A DNA stretch of 20,589 nucleotides from assembly GCA_035504235.1 (NCBI GenBank), contig DATJSH010000086.1:1-20589 (forward strand), given 5' to 3'. Origin of the DNA: DATARH01 sp035504235 (lineage in GTDB: Bacteria > Pseudomonadota > Alphaproteobacteria > ATCC43930 > CGMCC-115725). The position numbers and the translations under genes are program-made. Shown one piece after another: positions 15,175 through 20,589 of this stretch; positions within the stretch are counted from its first letter, which is position 1, and each line of letters starts with the position of its first letter. The notes beneath the pieces were generated by a model. The model ran no database searches, was not told where the DNA came from, and worked only from the letters and a program-made list of their open reading frames with translations.

Positions 15175-16275
15175 ATGGCACGGCAGGAACCCCGTCCGCT
15201 GCGCCGAGGATGGACGACCGGCGCTTGCGCCGCGGCCGCCGCGCGGGCCGCGTATGCTGCGCTGTTGACCGGCGACTTCCCGGACCCCGTGACAATCCGC
15301 CTGCCGCGCGGGCAGCGGCCGAGTTTTCCGCTCGCGCTCGCCGAATTCATCGGCAATGGCGCCCGCGCCGGCATCATCAAGGACGCGGGTGATGATCCCG
15401 ACGTTACCCATGGTGCGACGATCATCGCCCAGTTGGCATGGGCCGCGCCAGGCTCGGGCGTCGGCTTCGCCGCGGGCGAGGGTGTCGGCACGATCACCCG
15501 GCCGGGCTTGCAGCTTGGCGTCGGCGAGCCGGCGATCAACCCGGCGCCGCGGGCGATGATCCGCGAGGGGCTTGTCGAACTGGCCGAGGCGAACGGCGCG
15601 CCACTGCCCGATGTCACCGTGACCATCACCATCCCAGGCGGCGAGCGCCTCGCGGAAAAGACGATGAACGCGCGGCTCGGTATTGTCGGGGGGCTTTCGG
15701 TCCTTGGTACGACGGGGATCGTGGTGCCGTATTCCTGCGCCTCCTGGGTGCATTCGATCCATCGCGGCATCGATGTCGCGCGCGCCGCGGGGATCGATCA
15801 TATCGCCGCTGCCACCGGTACGGCCTCGGAGCGCGCGGTGCAGCGCCTTTATGGCCTGCCCGACCAGGCGCTGATCGACATGGGTGACTTTGTCGGCGGC
15901 ACGCTCAAATACCTGCGCAGTTGCCCAGTGCCGCTTCTGACTCTGGCCGGCGGGTTCGCGAAGATGGCGAAGCTTGCGGGCGGCCATCTTGACCTGCATT
16001 CATCGAAGAGCGCGGTCGACACGGTGATGCTGACCGAGATGCTGGCGGCAACCGGCGCGGGCGGGGCGACCCTGGCGGCGGCGCAGGCAAGCGACAGCGC
16101 GGGGTCGGTGCTCGACGCCGCCGGAGAATGGGGGCCCGCCTTGGCCGAGAGCATCGCGCGCCGCGCGCGCGAGGTTGCGCTGGCGACCTTGTCGGGAGCA
16201 ACCGCGGTCGAGGTCGCGATCATCGATCGCCGCGGCGCATTTCTCGCGCGGGTCGGCGCCGAGGTTCAGCCATGA
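15175..16275 (+). CDS. cbiD: Cobalt-precorrin-5B C1-methyltransferase CbiD
   Basis: This 366-residue enzyme of the cobalt-early B12 route methylates C1 of cobalt-precorrin-5B after loss of the two-carbon fragment. The N-terminal LRRGWTTGACAAAAARAA (9-26) is the CbiD hallmark. It is followed by FIGNGARAGIIKDAGDDPDVTHG, the GVGTITRPGL block, INPAPR, and the central VVPYSCASWVHSIHRGIDVARA. The length matches the family (about 360-380). The start at 15175 is forced, since an in-frame TAA lies 12 bases upstream at 15163-15165. The gene heads cbiD-cobK-ankyrin, each overlapping the next by four bases. Its presence, with CbiG, argues against a purely aerobic pathway that uses CobF at this step. Confidence 0.94.
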   Translation: MARQEPRPLRRGWTTGACAAAAARAAYAALLTGDFPDPVTIRLPRGQRPSFPLALAEFIGNGARAGIIKDAGDDPDVTHGATIIAQLAWAAPGSGVGFAAGEGVGTITRPGLQLGVGEPAINPAPRAMIREGLVELAEANGAPLPDVTVTITIPGGERLAEKTMNARLGIVGGLSVLGTTGIVVPYSCASWVHSIHRGIDVARAAGIDHIAAATGTASERAVQRLYGLPDQALIDMGDFVGGTLKYLRSCPVPLLTLAGGFAKMAKLAGGHLDLHSSKSAVDTVMLTEMLAATGAGGATLAAAQASDSAGSVLDAAGEWGPALAESIARRAREVALATLSGATAVEVAIIDRRGAFLARVGAEVQP

Positions 16276-17048
16276 GCACGCGGCTCCTGATCCTCGGCGG
16301 CACGGGCGAGGCGGCAGCCTTGGCGCGCGGTGTGCTCGCCCGCTTCGGCGAGGCGATCGACATGACCACGGCGCTCGCCGGGCGCACCCGCCATCCGGGG
16401 CCGATCCCGGGCCTGGTGCGGATCGGCGGCTTTGGCGGTGCGGCGGGGCTCGCCGATTATCTTGCCGCGCAGCGCATCGCGCGGCTGATCGATGCGACCC
16501 ACCCGTTTGCCACGGAGATATCGAACGCGGCGCGGCTCGCCTGCGACCAGACACGGGTGCCGCGCCTGTTGCTGCTGCGCCCGGCTTGGCGCCGCCACCC
16601 GCTCGACCGCTGGATCGAGGTCGACAGCATCGAGGCGGCGGCGCAGATCGTCGGCCGCGTCGGCCGGCGCGCGATGCTGACGGTCGGCGCCGGCGAAGTT
16701 GGGGCTTTCGCGACCGCCGGCGGCGTGCGTTTCGTGGTGCGTCTGATCGATCCGCCGCGCGAGCGGCTGCCGCTACGCTTTCACGAGGTGGTGCTGGGCC
16801 GCGGGCCGTTCGCGCTGAGCGAGGAGCGCCATCTGCTGGAGCGCCATGCGATCGATGTGCTGGTGTGCAAGGCGAGCGGCGGCGCGGCGACCGAAGCGAA
16901 GCTTGTCGCGGCGCGGGAATTGAGCTTGCCGGTGATCATGGTGCGGCGGCCGCCGGTCGAACGTGGGCTGTCTGCCGATACCGTCGATGCGGCGCTCGAT
17001 TGGCTGGCGGGGCTCGACGAGCGTCCGGAGGCGCGGAGGATGTCATGA
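16272..17048 (+). CDS. cobK: Precorrin-6A / cobalt-precorrin-6A reductase (CobK/CbiJ)
   Basis: This 258-residue NAD(P)H-dependent reductase reduces a double bond of precorrin-6A or its cobalt form. The N-terminal nucleotide-binding segment is RLLILGGTGEAAALA (4-18). The family-specific LIDATHPFATEISNAA is at 72-87, followed by VPRLLLLRPAW and the C-terminal CKASGGAATEAKLVAARELSLPVIMVRRP. The length matches CobK/CbiJ (about 250-260). The ATG overlaps the cbiD stop by four bases (ATGA), supporting this start over an upstream in-frame ATG inside cbiD. Sequence alone does not tell the cobalt-free from the cobalt substrate; CbiD next door favours the cobalt form. Confidence 0.93.
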   Translation: MSTRLLILGGTGEAAALARGVLARFGEAIDMTTALAGRTRHPGPIPGLVRIGGFGGAAGLADYLAAQRIARLIDATHPFATEISNAARLACDQTRVPRLLLLRPAWRRHPLDRWIEVDSIEAAAQIVGRVGRRAMLTVGAGEVGAFATAGGVRFVVRLIDPPRERLPLRFHEVVLGRGPFALSEERHLLERHAIDVLVCKASGGAATEAKLVAARELSLPVIMVRRPPVERGLSADTVDAALDWLAGLDERPEARRMS

Positions 17049-17620
17049 GGGGGCGTATTTTGGGGGTGTTCGCGCTCGCGGTCATCGCGTTGGCGCCGAG
17101 CGCGCAGGCGCAACTTAACCTCAACCCGTTCAACGGCTACTACCAGAATATCCCGCGCGCCGCGAAGGCGAACGATGTCGGGAAAATCCGCCAGCTGCTC
17201 AGCGACGGCACCAGCCCCAACCAGACCGACGAGGACGGCACCACGACCGGCATGCATATCGCCGCGGTAAGCGGCAATTTGCAGATCATGGCGATCCTCT
17301 ACAAGGCCGGCGGCGACATCAACGCGCGTGATTCGGTCGGCGATTCGCCTCTCGATCTTGCCGTCGAGCACGATCAGCTCGAAGCGGCGAAGCTGCTGCT
17401 CGAAATGAAGGCGCGGGTCAACGACCAGGACAAGAATGGCATGACGGCACTGATGTTCGCCGCCAAGGGCGGCGATGTCGAAATGGTTCGGGCGCTGCTG
17501 GCGGGAGGCGCCAACCCGAACACGAGCGATTACACCGGCCGCGATGCGGTCGGTTGGGCCCAGGAATCGCGTCGCCCGCTCGTCGTCCAGGCGCTGAAGA
17601 ACGCCCAGACCAAACATTAG
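17045..17620 (+). CDS. Exported ankyrin-repeat protein, coupled to cobK
   Basis: This 191-residue protein has a clear Sec signal peptide: MRGR, the hydrophobic stretch ILGVFALAVIALAP, and a cleavage site after AQA at residue 22. About four to five ankyrin repeats follow. The clearest are 65-97 (GMHIAAVSGNLQIMAILYKAGG), 98-130 (SPLDLAVEHDQLEAAKLLLE) and 131-163 (MTALMFAAKGGDVEMVRALL, then GANPN). Flanking partial repeats are at about 34-64 and 164-190. Ankyrin repeats mediate protein-protein contacts and the signal suggests a periplasmic location. Its ATG overlaps the cobK stop by four bases, so translational coupling to a B12 enzyme is likely. No catalytic motif is seen and the function is unknown. 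The 3' end is 12 bases from the convergent cobM stop. Confidence 0.88.
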   Translation: MRGRILGVFALAVIALAPSAQAQLNLNPFNGYYQNIPRAAKANDVGKIRQLLSDGTSPNQTDEDGTTTGMHIAAVSGNLQIMAILYKAGGDINARDSVGDSPLDLAVEHDQLEAAKLLLEMKARVNDQDKNGMTALMFAAKGGDVEMVRALLAGGANPNTSDYTGRDAVGWAQESRRPLVVQALKNAQTKH

Positions 17621-17632
17621 ACTGGGGATTGC

Positions 17633-18391
17633 CTATTGCCGCCGCGGCCGCAATACGTGGTAGTGGCCGGGCGCGTAGAGCCGGCTGTCGCTGCCCTTGC
17701 CGCCAAGCGCTGGCCCGACCAGAATGAGTGCCGTGCGGGCGATCCCCGCGGCCTTGGCCGCATCGCGGATTGTCGCCAACGTGCCGCGGATCAACAACTC
17801 GTCTGGCCAGCTCACGCGGTAGGCGACGACTGCAGGGCAATCCGCGCCGTATTGCGGTGCAAGCGTGCGGACGACCCGCGCCAGATTGGCGATCGACAGA
17901 TGGATCGCCAATGTCGCGCCGCTGGCTGCGAGCCGTTCCAGGGCCTCTCCCTCAGGCATCGCCGACGAGCGGGTCGCGGTGCGGGTGAGGATCACGGTCT
18001 GCGCCACCTCGGGAAGGGTCAGCTCGGTGCGCAGCGCGGCCGCCGCTGCGGCGAAGGCCGGCACCCCCGGCGTTACGTCATAGGGGATGCCCAGCGCCTC
18101 GAGGCGGCGCATCTGCTCCGCGATCGCGCCATAGAGCGACGGGTCGCCGGAATGCACCCGCGCGACGTCGTGGCCCTCGGCGTGCGCGGCGGCTATCTCG
18201 GCGACGATCTCGTCGAGGGTCAGCGGCGCGGTATCGATGACGCGAGCGGCCGGCGGCGCGGCGGCGACGATCGCCGCCGGCACCAGCGAGCCGGCGTAGA
18301 GGCAGACCGCGCAGCTTTCGATGAGCCGCAGGCCGCGCACCGTGATGAGGTCGGCGGCGCCCGGCCCGGCGCCGACAAAGTGGACGGTCAC
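17633..18391 (-). CDS. cobM: Precorrin-4 / cobalt-precorrin-4 C11-methyltransferase (CobM/CbiF)
   Basis: This 252-residue SAM-dependent methyltransferase methylates C11 of the tetrapyrrole. Motifs are VHFVGAGPGAADLIT (3-17), CLYAGSLVP (30-38), the loop HSGDPSLYGA (80-89), TPGVPAFAAAAA and TRTATRSSAMPEGE (about 134-147), all typical of CobM/CbiF. The length matches the family (about 253-257). The start is a GTG at 18391 that overlaps the stop of the cbiG/cobJ fusion (GTGA on the minus strand), implying coupled translation. The open frame continues upstream through the antisense shadow of cobJ and should not be used. The 3' end is convergent with the ankyrin gene. Confidence 0.95.
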   Translation of the reverse strand: MTVHFVGAGPGAADLITVRGLRLIESCAVCLYAGSLVPAAIVAAAPPAARVIDTAPLTLDEIVAEIAAAHAEGHDVARVHSGDPSLYGAIAEQMRRLEALGIPYDVTPGVPAFAAAAAALRTELTLPEVAQTVILTRTATRSSAMPEGEALERLAASGATLAIHLSIANLARVVRTLAPQYGADCPAVVAYRVSWPDELLIRGTLATIRDAAKAAGIARTALILVGPALGGKGSDSRLYAPGHYHVLRPRRQ

Positions 18392-20211
18392 CTGCCGCCG
18401 TAGCCGCGCGGCGTATAAAGGCGCGGCCTGTCTCCGGCGAGCGCGCGGGTCGTGCTGCTGCCGATGATGACGATGGTCAGCATGTCGATGTCGATCCCTG
18501 GGTCGGCCTCGGCCAGCGCGGCAAGCGTCGTCACGCGGCAGGTCTCGCCGGCGCGCCCGAGATTGCGGGCAATGAGCACCGGCGTCGTCGCCGGACGGCG
18601 CGCGGCGAGGATCGCCGCCGCCTGGGCGATCCGCTCCCGGCGGCGCGCCGAGCGCGGGTTGTAGAGCGCGACGACAAAATCTCCCGCCGCGGCGGCTTCC
18701 AGCCGGGCGCGGATCGCAGGCCATGGCGTCATCAGGTCGGATAGCGAGATGGCGCAGAAATCGTGGCCGAGCGGCGCGCCGGCGCGGGCGGCGGCGGCCT
18801 GCATCGCGCTCACCCCCGGCGACACGGCAATCTCGACGGCCGACCAGTCAGGCCGCTCGCTGCCGTCGAGCAGCTCGAAGACCAGCGTGGCAAGACCGTA
18901 GATGCCGGGGTCGCCCGAAGAAACCAGCGCGACACGCTTTCCCGAAGCGGCAAGGTCGAGCGCGAGCCTGGCGCGCTCAGTCTCGGCGCCGATGGAGCTC
19001 GGGTGGAGGGTCTTTCCCGTGAGCGCGCCGCCGAGCAGGTCGAAATAAAGGCGGTAGCCGACAATGTCGCCGGCGTCGGCGACCAGCGCGCTGGCTTCCG
19101 GCGTCCGCCAAGCAGCATCGCCGGGACCGACGCCGACGATCGCCAGCCTGCCGCGCGGCCTCCCGATCGTCATTGCGTCGATCGGCGAGATCGCGCGGGC
19201 GATCGCACAGGTCGCGCCGCGCGACTTGCGTTTGGCGACGACAAGGATGCTTCCGGGTCCGGCCGCCGCCAGCGCCGCGCCCTCAGCAACCCCCCAGCAG
19301 CCGGTGGCGCGGAACGCCGCCGCGGAGCGTTCGGTAAGGCGCGAGGTCTCGTCGAGAAGCCGCGCGGTAGCGAAGAATCGCGCCGGCGCTCCGAGCCGCT
19401 GAGCGAGCGTGTGGATGCCGGGTTCGCCGAGCTTCAACTCGGCCGACACCACGGCGGCGACCGCCTCGGGTGCAAGGCCGGCGAGAGCCAGGCTTTCATC
19501 GGCGAGCGCGGCAATCTCTTCCGCCGGGCAGTTGCGCTCGCAGCCGATGCCAAGCGCCAGCACCGGCGGGTGAAAGACCAGCGCGGACTCGTCTTCGGCG
19601 ATCCGGCGGTCGGTTACCCGTACCGCGGGCCCGGCATCGTCGGCCCAGGCGATAGTGCCGGCGCGCAGCCAGTCGGCGCAGCCGAGCCGATCGTCCAGCG
19701 TCACCGGCTTCCCCGCGATGAGCGCCGCCGCGACAGGCTTCACCCACTCGGGGTTGGCGATCTTCCAGCCCGGCGGCGGCTCGTCGAGCGCCAAGCCAAG
19801 CCGCAGATCGCCGGCAGTGGTGATCGCCGCGACAGTACCTAGTTCCTTCGCGAGCGCGCGGGCGATGGCATTGGCGCCGTGATGTCCGCCCAAGAGCGGC
19901 ACCGCGACAGATCCGTCTTCGGCCAGTGCGACGACCGGTGGCTCGGCGCGCTTGTCGTCGACGAGCGGCGCCAGCGCACGGATCATGATGCCACTGGCGC
20001 ACAGCCCAACGACCGGCCGGCCCGCGGCGAACAGGTCGCGCAGATGCGGCGCGACGCGGTCATAAGCTTCGTCCCACTCGCCCGCCGCGGAGCGCGGCCC
20101 GTGTAGTCTGGCGCCCGGCAACAAATCGCATACCCGGCGGCCGAGCGCCGCGCCGCTCGGCCCGAGCGCGACGACGGCGGCGCGGCCGGGAAGTTTTCCG
20201 TTATCCGGCAT
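18388..20211 (-). CDS. cobJ: CbiG - CobJ/CbiH fusion: cobalt-precorrin-5A hydrolase and precorrin-3B C17-methyltransferase
   Basis: This 607-residue fusion joins two B12 enzymes. Residues 1 to about 345 are CbiG-like: an N-terminal part with GLCASGIMIRALAP (69-82) and GGHHGAN (108-114), a middle part, and a CobE-like C-terminal part starting ALGIGCERNCPAEEI (219-233). CbiG opens the ring-A lactone and releases acetaldehyde. Residues 354-607 are a CobJ/CbiH methyltransferase with IVGVGPGD (358-365), SSGDPGIYG (431-439), SPGVSAMQAAAARAGAPLGHDF (464-485), YNPRS (517-521) and IGSSTT (583-588). Each half has full family length, so neither looks truncated. The ATG at 20211 lies inside the last codons of the upstream mutarotase gene, without a strong SD. 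CobM follows with a 4-base overlap. Confidence 0.94.
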   Translation of the reverse strand: MPDNGKLPGRAAVVALGPSGAALGRRVCDLLPGARLHGPRSAAGEWDEAYDRVAPHLRDLFAAGRPVVGLCASGIMIRALAPLVDDKRAEPPVVALAEDGSVAVPLLGGHHGANAIARALAKELGTVAAITTAGDLRLGLALDEPPPGWKIANPEWVKPVAAALIAGKPVTLDDRLGCADWLRAGTIAWADDAGPAVRVTDRRIAEDESALVFHPPVLALGIGCERNCPAEEIAALADESLALAGLAPEAVAAVVSAELKLGEPGIHTLAQRLGAPARFFATARLLDETSRLTERSAAAFRATGCWGVAEGAALAAAGPGSILVVAKRKSRGATCAIARAISPIDAMTIGRPRGRLAIVGVGPGDAAWRTPEASALVADAGDIVGYRLYFDLLGGALTGKTLHPSSIGAETERARLALDLAASGKRVALVSSGDPGIYGLATLVFELLDGSERPDWSAVEIAVSPGVSAMQAAAARAGAPLGHDFCAISLSDLMTPWPAIRARLEAAAAGDFVVALYNPRSARRRERIAQAAAILAARRPATTPVLIARNLGRAGETCRVTTLAALAEADPGIDIDMLTIVIIGSSTTRALAGDRPRLYTPRGYGGR

Positions 20212-20589
20212 CGATCGAGATACGCGTCCTCATCTCGTGAGCCGCGCCTGCCGGCAGATTGATCCTGTCATCGGCGACGTTGCCGGTCTCGACGCAGATG
20301 AAACCGCGCCAATTGTCGGTACCGAGATCGCTCATCGCCGCCGCTTTCTCGGGCCATGGGTTCCAGACGATCGCCGAGGCTGCGCCGGCCTTGTCGATCG
20401 CGATGCGGCGATTCCAGCCCGGATCATCGATCCGCAGGCGATTGGGAACGTCGAGATAGACGCTGTCGGTCTCCTTGGCGAGCGTCAGCGGCGCGCGGGT
20501 CGGCGCGACGCGGGCGAAATTTGCCGTCTTGTCGATATGGGTGCTGGCTTCGAGCCCCCTCACGGTGACGCGCTCGACATCCGACACGG
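20201..20589 (-). CDS. D-hexose-6-phosphate mutarotase (YeaD-like), 5' part beyond window edge
   Basis: About 128 C-terminal residues of an aldose-1-epimerase-like protein are visible; the start lies outside the window. The segment DSVYLDVPNRLRIDDPGWNR, then SAIVWNPWPEKAAAMSDLG and NWRGFICVETGNV matches the C-terminal part of YeaD-type hexose-6-phosphate mutarotases. The glutamate of CVET corresponds to the family's catalytic glutamate. The end (AHEMRTRISIDAG) is a normal family terminus. The last 11 bases overlap the start of the cbiG/cobJ fusion on the same strand, so the two are probably co-transcribed, although no metabolic link is obvious. Confidence 0.88.
   Translation of the reverse strand, partial: VSDVERVTVRGLEASTHIDKTANFARVAPTRAPLTLAKETDSVYLDVPNRLRIDDPGWNRRIAIDKAGAASAIVWNPWPEKAAAMSDLGTDNWRGFICVETGNVADDRINLPAGAAHEMRTRISIDAG

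Noticed and set aside
1..20589. CRISPR arrays, tRNA/rRNA genes, transposases or defence systems
   Set aside because: No regularly spaced direct repeats, RNA gene signatures or mobile-element proteins were seen on reading both strands. Divergent small RNAs cannot be excluded without a covariance-model search.

Overview
The window is GC-rich, densely coded chromosomal DNA. Gene content and gene style suggest an alphaproteobacterium: a full sn-glycerol-3-phosphate ABC transporter, a B12 cluster mixing Cob- and Cbi-type enzymes, HAE-1 RND efflux, and several families of small palindromic intergenic repeats. The lineage is inferred from style; there is no rRNA or other marker gene here. I see no tRNA, CRISPR array, transposase, phage gene or replication origin.

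Layout. (1) 1-3812 (+): the tail of an RND membrane-fusion protein and a complete RND pump. (2) 3830-7969: a MATE exporter (-), a TauD/TfdA-type dioxygenase (+), a dienelactone-hydrolase-like enzyme (-) and a YgjP/DUF45-type metallopeptidase (-), each apparently its own transcript. (3) 7970-8213: a repeat-rich divergent intergenic region with four related inverted motifs. (4) 8214-12968 (+): ugpB, ugpA, ugpE, a small GNAT-like gene and ugpC. (5) 12965-20211: a cobalamin cluster in three units: cobA-cobB (-), cbiD-cobK-ankyrin protein (+), and cbiG/cobJ fusion-cobM (-). (6) 20201-20589 (-): the 3' end of a hexose-6-phosphate mutarotase gene that overlaps the start of the cbiG/cobJ fusion.

How the parts work together. 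UgpB captures glycerol-3-phosphate or its diesters in the periplasm, UgpA and UgpE form the membrane channel, and UgpC hydrolyses ATP. The B12 genes cover branch-point methylation of uroporphyrinogen III (CobA), mid-pathway methylations and ring rearrangement (CobJ, CbiG, CobM, CbiD), reduction (CobK) and a,c-amidation (CobB). CobI, CobH, CobL, the cobalt chelatase and the late genes are not in the window. CbiD and CbiG belong to the early-cobalt (anaerobic-style) route.

Most genes are familiar. The less expected signals are the four-copy motif array ahead of ugpB, the GNAT-like gene inside the ugp operon, three consecutive hairpins between ugpB and ugpA, an exported ankyrin-repeat protein translationally coupled to cobK, and repeat elements that supply part of a coding sequence or a ribosome binding site. 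I found no clear evidence of a wholly new multi-gene system.
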